A stretch of DNA of 64,000 nucleotides from Serripes groenlandicus (Eukaryota > Mollusca > Bivalvia > Cardiida > Cardiidae), in NCBI GenBank assembly GCA_031761405.1, contig JASEVX010000005.1, positions 36,347,198-36,411,197 on the forward strand. Direction: 5' to 3'. The translations under genes were made by a program, and so were the position numbers. Of the stretch, positions 32,702-43,480 are shown one piece after another. The notes beneath the pieces were generated by a model. The model did no database searches, was not told where the DNA came from, and saw nothing but the letters and a program-made list of their open reading frames with translations. The first letter of the stretch is position 1, and each line of letters starts with the position of its first letter.

Positions 32702-32928
32702 TGAACCCTTTCCTATGTTCAGACGCATTTTGACGTATCTGCTGCAGGCAACTTTTGAAAACATTGTGTGAAAATGAGAAATAACTTGTGGGCAATTTCT
32801 CCTCTTGCCACAATGATTTCAACTCGATTAAATAATGATACAAATCATTTATAGAGAATTTTCATAATTTAGCCTTGAAGTTTTCAAAGTTGTCTGCTGC
32901 AGATTTGTTGAATGTGGGAAAGAGTTAA
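32702..32928. mobile_element. MITE family A
   Basis: Left end TGAACCCTTTCCTATGTTCA, right end GAATGTGGGAAAGAGTTAA. It belongs to the subfamily whose right subterminal part reads CTGCTGCAGATTTGTTGAAT. Confidence 0.75.
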
Positions 32929-33239
32929 GGACCTTTTTAATGTGAGGAGGTACATTTGAATAATTGATACTGGAGAGAGTTGGCGGGTATTGATCTGGGT
33001 GGATTATAAAAGAAAGTAATTGTATTCCATTCAGGTAATTGTACATTTTATTTGGGACCCTTGGAGGTAAATATTCTGGCTGAAATGTGTATGATTTTCA
33101 CAAATAATAGAAATCTTTCTAGTCTTGTTTTTGAAGTGAATGTGTGAAAAATTGTATGATTTAATTGAAGGTATAAATTTTTATTTTTTTCTGATATATC
33201 TTTAACTTTGTTTCAAAATTGTGCTTCCTTCACAAAGTT

Positions 33240-33960
33240 TACATTTATGGGGATTTTTTTGAATTTCCTCTGTCTGTCGTCCCTTGTCATTGTTAACTTA
33301 AGCGTCAAACGTCATCTCCTAAGCCACTGAGCCATTTTCAACCAAACTTCATATGTTGACCCCCATTCAAAAATTCAAAAAAAATAGTCTCCTGAATCTG
33401 CATGTTTGATTTTAAAATAAAGTGACAGATCATATTACTATTCTTCTCCATGCATTGAAAGTATTTGTCTGATTTCAAAATAATTTGACATTAAAGTTAC
33501 CTAACTGATTATGAAAACAATTTATTGGGCCATATTAATTGATTTAAGACATGGCTGCCAGACAGCATCAGAAAAAGGGTAAACAATATCGTTTTCTAAA
33601 TTCTTCCTTTTTATACGCCCGTTTTTTCACGGATCGTATTATAGTTTTACCTGCGGCGTACGGGCTGGCAGGCAATATGTTGATGGGCAGAATAATCTCG
33701 GTCAGGTTTGATAACTAACCACTTAGTCACTCCACACTTATATCCTTTGAAATGGCCAAAACTATATCAACAGTGTCCGCTCTCTAAATTTGGCCGACGT
33801 TCAACCAATTATCACTATACTTGGTCTCAAAAAAATAGGATGGGCGTATTCTTTGACATATGGCGCTCTTGATTAATATGCTTCAGTCTGCTTTCAAGAT
33901 AATTTGAAAGAAAGAATCCTTAAATCACCTCCTACAGCAACTGTTCAAAACCTAGCAACT
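33240..33960. repeat. Dispersed 'CATCTCCT..CCACTGAGCC' repeat and spacer
   Basis: GTCATCTCCTAAGCCACTGA and TTTTCAACCAAACTTCATAT match the phrases at 25500-25560 and 51340-51390. A TTATACGCCC..CGGATCG segment follows at 33613. I read these as fragments of a long mollusc repeat; no gene. Confidence 0.5.
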
Positions 33961-34606
33961 GTGTTTGGAATACAAGGTTGTTAAGGGCTAGAATAGTCTG
34001 ATGTTGAACTTGGAGGCAGTGGTATTGGTACAGGTATTGTTATATGTTATGGGTCTTTCCATATGTAATAAGATATATATATATGTCATGAGAAAGTTCT
34101 CTTTTCCAAAAGTGATTTCAATAATTATTTGCTACAGACTGACATTATAAAGTACATATCGGGAATGAGGGTACTTCAGAAATATAAAAAAAAAACTTCT
34201 ACCTCATCCATCCTATGAATATTATTATTATTACATTGGTTTTCAGCTCGACAACGTAAATACTTTTACATTGTCTGCAACAAGCAATTTTGCAAAATTA
34301 TTATGAATTTGAGACAATGCTTGCTATTAAAGATACTCCTGTTCCTACAATGTTTTCTATTCATACATGCGATTTCAGTTTGTCTTTGTCTAAGTTAAGT
34401 GTGATTTAGTTCACATTTAAGATTTACGAGCCCTTCGACATGTATTCAAAAGTCATCTGTTAAATAAGTTGTTAATAGTCGTCTGATTTTAAGGCATTGC
34501 TGGTCATCTGTATTAGGGAAATGGTGAAGTAGGACTGATATTACCCTTTCCCACGTACAACAGATTTGCAGCCAACAATTTTGAAATCATCTGGAGAATT
34601 ATATGG

Positions 34607-34830
34607 AGTATCTTTTACCCTTTCCCCTATACGGCAATTCTGCAGCAGACAACTTTTAACGTATTGTGTCAAAACATAGAAAATCTCTATAATTGAACGG
34701 ATAACCTATGACAAAAAGTGGAAAACAATGTGGCAAACGTTTTGTGCAATTTCTTCTTTTGTCTCTATGTTTTCAAAAAGCCGTCTGCTGCAGAGGCGTC
34801 AGAAAGCATCTATATGAGGGAAAGTGTTAA
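34607..34830. mobile_element. MITE family A with central deletion
   Basis: Left TTTTACCCTTTCCCCTATAC, right TATGAGGGAAAGTGTTAA. One arm of the centre hairpin is lost (GTGGCAAACGTTTTGTGCAA). Confidence 0.75.
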
Positions 34831-34966
34831 ATAACAGATTAGTTGAAGAATGGAGTTGAAAACATTGTGGCAAAGGAGAAATATTGCAATTTCTCCTTTT
34901 GCCTCAATGTTTTCAAAAGGCGTCTGTTGGCGAGGCATCTAAAAGCATCTATATGTGGGCATTAAT

Positions 34967-35184
34967 TTAACCTTTTCCCACCTATAGACGCATTATGACA
35001 CAGTTACAGCAGAGGACTATTGAAAACATTGTTGCAAAAGGAGAAATTGCTCGAAATAAGCAATTTCTCTTTTTGCCACAATGTTTTCACCTATTTTTCA
35101 GGAATTATAGAGATTTTCCATATATTTTACGGACTGTCTTCAAAGTCATCTACTACAGATTTGTAGAATGTGGGAAAGAGTTAA
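34967..35184. mobile_element. MITE family A, TTAA at both ends
   Basis: TTAACCTTTTCCCACCTATA on the left and AATGTGGGAAAGAGTTAA on the right; hairpin AGGAGAAATTGCTCGAAATA..AGCAATTTCTC. A partial MITE (34855-34960) lies directly before it. Confidence 0.85.
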
Positions 35185-35278
35185 TAGATGTCTACTTTTA
35201 AGGCATTGATAGTCATCTTTATTAGGTAGCGGTTGGAGTTGGACAGCGTGTATATGGGTGAAATGGACAGGTTGAATG

Positions 35279-35509
35279 TTAACCCTTTCCCGCATATAGA
35301 TGCTTTCTGATGCCTCTGAAGCAGACGGCTTTTTGAAAACATAGTGACAAAAGAAGAAATTGCACAAAACGTGCAATTTCTCCTTTTGCCACAATGTTTT
35401 CCACTTTTAGTCATAGGTTATCCATTAAATTAAAGACATTTTCTATGTTTTGACAAAAATATGTTCAAAGTCGTCTGCTGCAGAATTGTCGTATGAGGGA
35501 AAGCGTTAA
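35279..35509. mobile_element. MITE family A, TTAA at both ends
   Basis: 231 bp, close sister of 29259-29488 in the same orientation. The right end has one change (GGGAAAGCGTTAA). Confidence 0.9.
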
Positions 35510-36587
35510 TTGATCAGCACACAATGCAATGTTTGAATCCATATTGACTGTTTACTTATAAATGACATGATTGAGATGTGAGAAATACACCCCAGTTGAC
35601 TTGCAATTACTTGTTTCTGATCCTTTCATGTACCCTTTTCTGGATACAAACATCATTTTACATCTCTGTAGCAGACAATTTTTGAAAACATTGTGTGAAA
35701 AGAAGAAATTGCTGATTATGTTTTAGAATATACAATTGGTTTAACTTAATTGCCAACATGATAAATGCCATTATGAATATTTGCAAAGATCATTGTAAAT
35801 TCTGTTTATTGCAAAATCTGTTGGATTTTTAGGTCACTATTTTCAACCGTTAAATGCTATTTCAGTTATTATCTAAAATTTAAATAATATCTATTTGGTT
35901 CTATTTAAGAGTATTTGTAGGGAAAGTTCACTTTATACAAATAAAATGACCTCATTTGGTTAGTCTTCCACAGAACATGGTTAAGATCTGACGAGTCTGC
36001 CATTGTGCAGAGTTCTTTTGACATAATTGATTGCTCTCTTTAGTCCAAGATTAGAAACCATCATGATTAGAATGGTCATGTTTTCATTAACACTGCATTA
36101 AAATGCATTTTCATTATATGGAAAAGGGTTAAGAAATGTTTGTCTCTCTATTCGATTTATAGCTAAGTAGTTTAAGTGAAAATGGGTTGTTAAAATGAAT
36201 TTATGATTCTAAACAATAATGCCTGTGAGGTTTTATTGTACTTTTTACTCTGAAAAATGAGACTCCTTTTATGCGCTCTGGGGCTTTACATGAACAAACT
36301 GTTTTTGCCTAGGTCATTCCCTGTTTACTTTACATTTCTGTGTTTGATCCACACCAATCAACTAAGCGATTGTTTTGAACAAATTAGAAAATTAACAGCA
36401 CTGCAATCTTTTCCTTTCCAGTTTATGCATTGCATTCATTGTTTTAAATGGTGTTTTTTTTAGAATAAGTGAAATTGCTCAATGATTTTAGAGTTTACCC
36501 CATTTATGATATGTCATGTATACATACAGCTGTCCATGAAATTCTGTCATTAATGAAAAGGAATATTTATGACAATACTTATACTTG

Positions 36588-36810
36588 TTAACCCTTTCAC
36601 TCATATAGACGATTTCTGACGCCTCTGCAGCAGACAACTTTTTGAAAACATAGTGACAAAAAAAGAAATTGCTCAAAACAAGCAATTTCTCCTTTTGACA
36701 CAATATTTTCCACTTGAAGTCATCCATTCAATTATAGAGATTTTCTATTTTTTGACAATTTATGTTCAAAGTCGTCTGCTGCAGAATTGTCGTATGAGGG
36801 AAAGGGTTAA
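36588..36810. mobile_element. MITE family A, TTAA at both ends
   Basis: Left TTAACCCTTTCACTCATATA, right GTATGAGGGAAAGGGTTAA, centre AGAAATTGCTCAAAACAAGC with GCAATTTCTCCTTTTG. A (CTGT/CCGT)n microsatellite follows at 36878-36922. Copy B has no MITE at the matching site, so it inserted after the segmental duplication or was lost there. Confidence 0.9.
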
Positions 36811-37047
36811 AGCTAGATACTTGATCATTTTTGGCCAGATTGCTATAGCAATTCCGGTCTATAGATTGGCGATGTCCGTCCGTCTGTCCGTCAGACTGTT
36901 TGTCTGTCTGTCTGTCCGTCAACATTTTGGTTAAAGTTTCAGGTTGAGGCAAAATCTCAGCACTGGAAAGGGTTACAAAGCTTTGAAACTTTGCCTGAAG
37001 GTAACCAGTAACAAGTTCTATTGATTTCTATGGTTACTTTGACAGGA

Positions 37048-37262
37048 ATCCGCTGTGGTCGAGTGGTTATCGTCGGGGATTTCGAAACCGGGTGTCCCGG
37101 GTTCGATCCCCAGTCGCGGCAATTCGGTCATGGTGGAGTGCCCTTGGGCAAAGCACATTTTCTAGCCTAGTACTGGTTTGTTCACCCAGGCAACATGAAT
37201 AATAAAATTTAAATGCGCGCTAAATGACCTTAGCTGTCGATGCGCCATAAAACAATCATTCA
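37048..37262 (+). mobile_element. tRNA-derived SINE, family 2 (Ser/Leu-like head)
   Basis: The head CCGCTGTGGTCGAGTGGTTA with B box GGTTCGATCCC resembles a type II (Ser/Leu) tRNA. The body word GAGTGCCCTTGGGCAAAGCA is the kind of conserved central domain found in several animal SINE superfamilies (Deu/Nin-like, from memory). Tail (CATT)n. Sister copies are at 40262, 40771 (decayed) and 62449 (head only). Confidence 0.85.
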
Positions 37263-37469
37263 TTCATGGTTACTTTGACCTAGACCTTGGTTTATCCATT
37301 TTCAAGGTCAAGTTGCCGACAATGCGGCATTACCGTCTTCAGTGGTTTCTTGTTTACAAACCATATCCACAATATCTTACAAATTATTTTGTGTCCCTCT
37401 TATCCATTGAACTTATGTTAATCTAATTCATTTCCTTCCCCCTTCTTGCTATAATTTATACGAAATTTT

Positions 37470-37688
37470 TTAACCCTTTCCCTCATACGACAATTCTGCA
37501 GCAGACGCCTTTGAACATATTTTGACAAAAAGTAGAAAATCTCCATAATTGAATGGATAACCTATGACAAAAAGTGGAAAACATTGTGGCAAAAGAAGAA
37601 ATTGCACAAAACGTGCAATTTCTCCTTTTGCCACAATGTTTTCTAAAAGCCGTCTGCTGCAGAGGCTTCAGAAAGCGTCTATATGATT
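37470..37688. mobile_element. MITE family A, right end truncated
   Basis: TTAACCCTTTCCCTCATACG on the left with a perfect central hairpin (GCAAAAGAAGAAATTGCACA, AAACGTGCAATTTC). It stops at AAAGCGTCTATATGA without the terminal repeat. Confidence 0.8.
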
Positions 37689-37894
37689 GCAAAAATGATT
37701 TTTACCGTTTTGATTTGTTGTAATCTGATAATATATTTTGATAGTTTGTGTGGTTGTTTGAAAAGAAGGGAATTAAGTGAGACATACAAAGTTAACTGGT
37801 TATCACAAGTTTGAGAGGACAATTAAAGACAGTTACATGTAACATGTCAACATGGTCTGTGTTTATAACAAGACACTCTATTTTCAAGAGGTTA

Positions 37895-38057
37895 AAAGCG
37901 CTATAAATTGTGTGTGTATTGGGCTATATATGGAGAGCGCCCTGGGTATCCACTCAGTACATGTGCCCAGACGGCCAGTGAGTGTGCAGCTATTTTGTAG
38001 GATAATGGAAACGCTGACATTTTCTTGGTATGATTTAGATGCGTTCACTTGCTATTG
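37895..38057 (+). promoter_or_regulatory. Intronic block conserved between copies A and B, with TATAAA
   Basis: AAAAGCGCTATAAATTGTGT, TGTGCCCAGACGGCCAGTGA and TTTTCTTGGTATGATTTA recur at 54505-54662. The stretch is less AT-rich than its surroundings. TATAAA followed about 30 bases later by a pyrimidine/GC region could be an internal promoter upstream of EGF-1 and Cache 2. Equally it may be just a well-preserved part of the duplication. The frame running through it changes amino acids freely between copies, so it is not coding. Confidence 0.25.
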
Positions 38058-38439
38058 ATGTTTTAAATATATTTTACTTATTCTTTAATATTCAAACTGT
38101 TTACCTGATACATATCACAATTTTAGTGTATTTAGTAAAATAAAATTATATTTTATGTTCTTAATCACTGTTATACATTTTACTGCAGCAATTACCACTG
38201 TTGAAAAGGATCCATTGCTTAATTGAAATAAGCAATTTTTACTTTTCATAGAATGTTTTCAACTCTGAATGAAAATAGTGGTTTCAAATTTCCAGAAGTA
38301 TCGTATTTCAAATGTCATATTTTTCCTGAATATTTCAAATTCAGGAAAATGATTTTAAAATAAGTAAACTGTTGTTAGTTACATTACTAGATATGTTTTC
38401 GTTTGTAATCTGTAATAATTCCAAATGGGACGGAAAATC

Positions 38440-38559
38440 TGAATTCCCACTTAGACGCATATTGATGCATTTAAAAAATTAAAAGAGATATTCCATATTT
38501 TTGCCAAGATAACTTCAAAGTCGTTTGTTGCAGAAATGTTGTATATGGGAAAGGGTTAA
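38440..38559. repeat. MITE family A with large internal deletion
   Basis: CCCACTTAGACGCATATTGA joined to AGATATTCCATATTTTTGCC and ending GTATATGGGAAAGGGTTAA. The copy B counterpart (55040-55276) keeps the central hairpin, so the deletion happened after the duplication. Confidence 0.65.
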
Positions 38560-39051
38560 ATCATATAGAAAACAAGGAAACTAAATTGCCTATTTTGTCA
38601 TGTGAAGTCTTATCAGGAAATCTTGGAAATCCACATTTTTTATATATTTTGCATGTTAGCTACAATGTTTTTGAATGAATGCAAAAAAGAACTGTCTGAA
38701 AGTTAGTTGTTAATGATCATTGAACATGTGTGGCATGTGGAGAGAGAAGCTATATGTGTATTTAAGTTGTAAGGTGTTTACTAGTTTGGGTTTTAAATTC
38801 TTTTTAGTTGACTTTTAGCCTGATATGGTAAGTTTACAGTCATCTGCTTTGAATGCATGAAAGGAACAAGTTTTATATCCAAAGATTGGAAGTCTTTTAA
38901 TTTAATCCTCGGTAGAAAACATTGTGAGAAATAGAGTAATTATTTGAGCAATTACTTATTTTCCTACAATGTTTTCCAAATTCATCTGCTGCAAAGGAGA
39001 TAAATATCATCTGTATTTGGGAGAGAGTTTATGTGCAATAGTTGCATGCAC

Positions 39052-39345
39052 AGGAATATTTAATATATTTCATTGTGAACCAATCTGTGTATAGGACTAT
39101 TTATTATATTTCAGTGTGAACCAATCCATGTATTGGACTATTTATTATATTTCAGTGTGAACCAATCAAGTGTTATAGGAATATTTATTATATTTCAGTG
39201 TGAACCAATCCATGTATTGGACTATTTATTATATTTCAGTGTGAACCAATCAGTGTATATGACTATTTATTATATTTCAGTGTGAACCAATCAGTGTATA
39301 TGACTATTTATTATATTTCAGTGTGAACCAATCAGTGGCTATGGA
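39052..39345 (+). repeat. 41-bp tandem array made of the EGF-1 splice acceptor and first codons
   Basis: Seven units of 41-43 bp. Each contains GGACTATTTATTATATTTCA, then G/TGTGAACCAATC; that is, a pyrimidine-rich tract, CAG and the first 12-14 bases of the EGF-1 exon. The last unit is the real exon start (39322). Six of the seven units keep CAG; the first has CAT. Each upstream acceptor would run into a stop or a frame change shortly after TGTGAACCAATC. Confidence 0.9.
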
Positions 39346-39487
39346 TTCCGTCGAGGCGGTTATCAGTGTGTCTGTCTCCCAGGCTACTACTTCCCATGGT
39401 GGCATGATGGACCCTTCCAGGGATGGGAAATCGAACAGTCTACTGAATCAGAGTATGAATTCGGCTTTGACTGTATTAAAGAAGAGT
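39322..39487 (+). CDS. Exon 3: EGF-like domain 1
   Basis: 166 nt: 55 codons plus one base (phase-1 donor GAGT/GTAAGT). It reads CEPISGYGFRRGGYQCVCLP, GYYFPWW and, further on, EYEFGFDCIKEE. The spacing C-x-P-[IL]-x-G-x-G-F-x(2)-G-x-Y-x-C-x-C-x(2)-G-[YF]-Y is the GPR158/179 calcium-binding-EGF-like signature (human CMPIKGLGFVLGAYECIC). The start phase (0) fits exon 2 exactly. The long tail after the EGF core contains the sixth cysteine. The correct acceptor is the last of seven similar ones. Confidence 0.85.
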
Positions 39488-39699
39488 GTAAGTAGTCTTT
39501 CTTAATCAGCTTTTTCAAGTTTGTTGATCAGTACTCACTCAGTACTCACTACATTTATCTGATGTGATATTGTTAGAGTACTCTGATTTGAATGTTCCTA
39601 AAGAAAAAATGTAATATTTACCTGGAGTATTGCTAGCATGAGTTATCATTATGAGAAAAGGATATATCAGGGGTGTGGAAATCTATAAAAAAAATCCTG

Positions 39700-39845
39700 C
39701 TTCCTGGAGACTTAACCAGTACTCGCGCCGTTTGTGTGGAAAAATCCCAAAGTTAGGACCTGCTCATCACAGGACTCGAACCAGGGACCTTTGATACGAG
39801 AGGCCGACGCTCTACCTCTGCACCACTGTCTTCCACTGTCTATAA
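39700..39845 (-). mobile_element. tRNA-like SINE head, minus strand
   Basis: On the minus strand: GTGGTGCAGAGGTAGAGCGT (A box) and CCTGGTTCGAGTCCTGTGAT (B box), 40 bp apart. It does not close a full cloverleaf and has no recognised body. It lies in intron 3. Confidence 0.55.
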
Positions 39846-39913
39846 GTCCTTTTAGCTGATACACATGTTTTCAGAGCTTCAGAGAAAAGTATAAAAATTT
39901 GTTATTTGACATC

Positions 39914-40126
39914 TTAACTCTTTCAGCGCAAAAGGCAATATTGAGCTTTTTGCAAACAATACTGATTCAGGTGAGTCAGCTCGTAACGAGCTGTCTCACC
40001 TGAAATCAGCATTGTTTGCCTTATGGTTATCCAAATATTCCAAAACTATTAAAGCATATTCAACAGAGTCGCCCGACTTTGAACATGGAAGAGTCTACTT
40101 TAAACAATTCGGCGCTGAAGAGTTAA
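39914..40126. mobile_element. TTAA MITE, family B, copy 2
   Basis: TTAACTCTTTCAGCGCAAAA left end, TTCGGCGCTGAAGAGTTAA right end. The centre hairpin is TCAGCTCGTAACGAGCTGTC inside TCAGGTGAG..CTCACCTGA. Confidence 0.88.
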
Positions 40127-40261
40127 GACAGGTAAATCCTACTTGTCGGACCATAAAATTACCCGTGTTGGACAGTAGATATCCGCACCCCTGGATAAAT
40201 TGTTTGTTTATCACTTCTCCTCTTTTTAACAATGTTTTTTATCTCTTTTCAAAGCACATTT

Positions 40262-40470
40262 CGGAATCCGCTGTGGTCGAGTGGTTAGCGTCAGGGGAGT
40301 TTAATCCCCAGTTGTGGCACTACGGTCACATGGTGGAGTGCCCTTGGGCAAGGCACATTTTCTAGCCTATTACTGGTTTGTTTACCCAGGGATCATGAAT
40401 ACATGAACTGTTGCCGTGATATAACTGAAATCATGTTGAAAGCGGCGTAAAACCCCAATAAAACAAACAA
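40262..40470 (+). mobile_element. tRNA-derived SINE, family 2
   Basis: CCGCTGTGGTCGAGTGGTTA head with part of the loop region deleted, GAGTGCCCTTGGGCAAGGCA body, GAAAGCGGCGTAAAACCCCA and (AAAC)n tail. A second, headless body follows at 40471-40570 (AGCACATTTCCTAGCCTAGT), then a very decayed copy at about 40771-40970. Confidence 0.8.
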
Positions 40471-40979
40471 AGCACATTTCCTAGCCTAGTACTTGTTTTA
40501 CTCCCAGGGGATCATGACTAAGTGAACTCTCGCCGATATGTAATGAAATATTGTTAAAACACTTTAAAAACAGTCTCCAGTGTTCAATCTAGGAGGGGGG
40601 ATCTTGCTAATTCTCACATTGTTTTGAATATTCCCCCTCAAAATTTGTACAGAAGGGGATATTTTTTTTACATAGACAAAGAAGGAAAAATGCCTCATTT
40701 TGTTCATGAAATAAATTGTCCAATAAAATTCCCCCCTCGATTTCATATCCTAGATTGGACACTGTGTATCGATGGTGTAGTGTGTAGTGTTTAGAGCGTA
40801 ACACCAGGGTTCAATCTACGGTCAGATCATAACAATGACATTATAAATGTTCCCCCTCCTTGGTTCTCAGGGTTGTGGAGATAGCATTGTGACTGGTGCA
40901 TTGATGTCAGGAAAAATCACCATTCAAACAAACAGAATTTCGTAAAACCCCAATAAAGCAAACTTTCCTTGAATTTCAG

Positions 40980-42030
40980 TGATGAAAGTCACCCCTATTC
41001 AGGTGCCATCATTTGTTGAGAGAAGAAGACGTTCTACTAGAGTGTTAGCCAGTAAGAAAGATCTATTCTTTGCTCTGACATCAGAGCCAAAACAGCAGTC
41101 ACTGTCACAGAGAGCACGAAGAGAACTGATAGCTAACAGGAAACGCAGGATGGCTGATGGAAAGGAGTATACCATTTTACCAGGACCTCAGAAGAAATTT
41201 GTAAAAAGATATGATGAAGAAACACCAAAAATCCGTCGTAAGAGGGAAGCTTTTGAGTATGAATCTTGGAGTAGAATGGAGAAAATTCGTAATCGCTTCT
41301 TCAATGTAAACAAAGACAATTGTAGAACAAAGGACGCTTATGAATTGTACCTTCCTGGTGATGTTGCATATGGTGTAGACAAACAGTTTGAAGCTCAGGG
41401 TCGTACAGCTTTACGTCTGGCCCACTTTTTAAGTAACTTCCTGCAGAATGTGGACGAATATGAACAGTTTGGTAACCTGAAGGGAGATAGGAGATTGAAT
41501 GAGACTCACGTCGTTGGAGAAGTTTTAGCGACAATCATGTCAGATTTCAAAGTGGTTGGTGCCGGGGCTTACTTTGATCGGTACAAGTTCAGAGTTTCCC
41601 CTCCTGTTAACACTACAGATCCAAGATATTCCAACGCCATTACAAGAGAATTGTTTGGACCATATGCTTTCAAGATTCAGAACCAAGGAGATGGTCTAGA
41701 TACCTTTAGAGTCAAGGACACAGCAGGTATGCCAACAGCCTATGTTGATGACCTCTGGTTCCGCAGTATGAAAGGAAGATGGCTTACCAATTACCAGAGT
41801 CTTAAGAAATATATAGACAAGCCTATGATTAGATCGGGACCCAACTCTACAAGTTCTATCCGATTTGAACATTACCCCCTCACCTACAGGGCACCAGCCT
41901 ATGAGGAAGGAGAGTGGTCCAGACCTACCTTTAAATGTGGTGATCCAGAGGAGACAGTGAATGACTGGGTTGTTACTTACTCTGCTCCTTTCTTCGGGCT
42001 TAGTCCAATCAAACCCAAGATTGAATTCAA
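40980..42030 (+). CDS. Exon 4: Cache domain 2 with polybasic N-terminal segment
   Basis: 1051 nt in one open frame: two bases complete the phase-1 codon from exon 3, then 349 codons, and the exon ends TTCAA/GTAAGT in phase 2. The first 100 residues are basic and carry furin-like sites (FVERRRRSTR, ANRKRRMADG, KIRRKREAFEY). The rest aligns by eye with exon 1: AYELYLPGDVAYGVDKQ, then HFLSNFLQN, ELFGPYAFKIQNQGDGLDTF, and the terminal FKCGDPEETVNDWVVTYSAP that parallels FDCGRSNRWIVSMSAP of Cache 1 and the GPR158 Cache end. The two Cache exons have the same exit phase, which supports origin by internal duplication. It is absent from segmental copy B. Confidence 0.85.
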
Positions 42031-42039
42031 GTAAGTAGG

Positions 42040-42255
42040 TCATTACTGAAAAACCTTCCCAACATACCCTAAATCTGTAGCAGATCATGTTGAAAATATC
42101 TATGTAAATAACTGGAAAATCTCTTTATTGAAGTTATTGAACAGCATTGAAAACATTATGATATTGTTTATCATGAGCAATTTTTCCTTTTTTCCATAAT
42201 ATTTTCAAAAGTCTTTCTCTACAGATGTGTCTGTATGCAGGAAAAGGTTATAGAT
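42040..42255. repeat. Decayed MITE family A in intron 4
   Basis: AACCTTCCCAACATACCCTA, AGCAGATCATGTTGAAAAT, GAGCAATTTTTCCTTTTTTC and GTATGCAGGAAAAGGTTA outline an old copy without TTAA. Confidence 0.5.
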
Positions 42256-42775
42256 TTTAGGATAGAACTTCTTTCAGCAAAATTAAGATGAAAAACTGTC
42301 AGTCTTTTTTAAATTGAATACTTTGCATAGACAGAACAAAATGAAAGCATTCTGCTGCAACAATAGGAGAAATTTACTAATCACATTTACAGTGATGGTT
42401 TGGCATTAACATTTTAATAAAATAGATTGAATGTTTTACAATTAATATATCAGTCACTGATATATCTTCAATTTTTGAATGTTTTTGAATCTCTTTAGAA
42501 TTGCTACAGTAATATGATTAATGTTTTAACAGTGCCCAAGACTCATCAGCAGCAAACAATATTTGAAAGCATTGATTGTAGTAAAAGGAGAAATGTGTTC
42601 AAGATTAGTAATTTTCTTTGCCACCATGTTTTCATCTCTATTCAATATTTATACTTTGAAGAGTTTTTTGTTTACATATTTTCAAATTTTGTCTTCTGCT
42701 GATTTGTTGCTTTTGGGAACCCAAAACACTCACTCTGTCAGCTGATATATTCATGTTATGATTTTTCTGTTACAG

Positions 42776-42893
42776 AGGTGTTGTTACCATTGATGTTAAA
42801 CTTTCCTATCTAGACATCAATCAGTGTCCAGCAGATTTCTATGTGGCCAACGCCTTTAAAAATACAGCGAAATGTGACTTCTGGTCGCAATAT
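42776..42893 (+). CDS. Exon 5: Cys linker 2
   Basis: 118 nt: one base completing the phase-2 codon, then 39 codons ending at TAT/GTAAGT (phase 0). It reads GVVTIDVKLSYLDINQCPAD and ends NTAKCDFWSQY. The match to the GPR158/179 stretch (RGVMKVDINLQKVDIDQC..GTHKC) is clear and better than in linker 1 at its start. Phase structure is identical to exon 2. Two full and two truncated copies lie in segment B. Confidence 0.85.
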
Positions 42894-43169
42894 GTAAGTA
42901 TAATATCAGATTATTTACTACTGTTGACTTATTGTGCCATTCTACTTATATCCTTGAGTAAATGGCCTGACCTCATGCAAAATTCATTTCGTTCAATTGA
43001 TTTTCGTAGCTCTATAGAAGAAAGATTGACTGCTCTTTTCCTTTCCTTAGTACCAAAATTAACAATACCTTAGAGCATCCTCAGTTTATGGTTTTAAATA
43101 TAAAATAAGCATTCCTTTGCTAGACTTTTATAAGAAGAAATTGGTCCTTAATGTGTTGACTCATGGAAT

Positions 43170-43480
43170 TTTAAGTAATCATTGATGAACGTGGTTTACA
43201 TCACATCATTGAAAACCATTGGATAAAGGAGAATTAAGCCAGGGAGCATGCAGTTCACAGGAGATGGAGATGACCGCAGGGGCTGCCAAGTCTTGGCACT
43301 GGCGGAATAATCACATGATAAGAGATAGTGGTTGTTCTCTGGTGCCATCACTTGTTGGTTTTTCATACATGATGTCAAAGAGGATACGACTGGCGATTCT
43401 ATACAATTTCAGGCTGATTTGAGGATATTGGAGTGGAGAGATGCCTGAATCATTGATTACATTATGAGATGTGTTAACCC
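43170..43480. repeat. 'GGGAGCATGCAG' intronic unit, copy 1
   Basis: GGGAGCATGCAGTTCACAGG, GATGACCGCAGGGGCTGCCA and ACGACTGGCGATTCTATA. Present once in copy A and five times in copy B (57340, 58165, 59225, 59960, 60571). Minus-strand frames of 60-94 codons within it shift freely between copies, so it is not coding. Confidence 0.8.

Larger units (their letters stand above)
25039..39321 (+). other. Intron 2 (14.3 kb), MITE and SINE graveyard
   Basis: Runs from the donor GTTTGT to the acceptor TATATTTCAG at 39321. It holds most family A MITEs of the window, two SINEs (27241, 37048), one phrase array (27915-28835) and several 'two-sided' dispersed repeats with CATCTCCT..AACCAATGG..GGGATGAAACTTCAC words (about 25480-25860 and 33240-33960). 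Its last part (from about 34270) belongs to the segmental duplicate shared with 53-62 kb. Confidence 0.6.

Noticed and set aside
36257..36463. 68-codon + frame (MRLLLCALGLYMNKLF..)
   Set aside because: In the duplicate at 53677 the same sequence is frameshifted after ten codons, so it is not maintained as coding.
29259..36810. Regularly spaced palindromes as regulatory operators
   Set aside because: They have TTAA target sites, terminal inverted repeats and both orientations, so they are MITEs.
37852..38058. Frame shared between copies A and B (SAINCVCIGLYM..)
   Set aside because: Differences between the copies change amino acids freely and starts differ. More likely conserved non-coding or simply young duplication.
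43196..43378. Recurrent minus-strand frames (KPTSDGTREQPLSL-like) in 43-61 kb
   Set aside because: Copies shift frame relative to one another and the frame is not the better conserved one. It is a repeated intronic unit.
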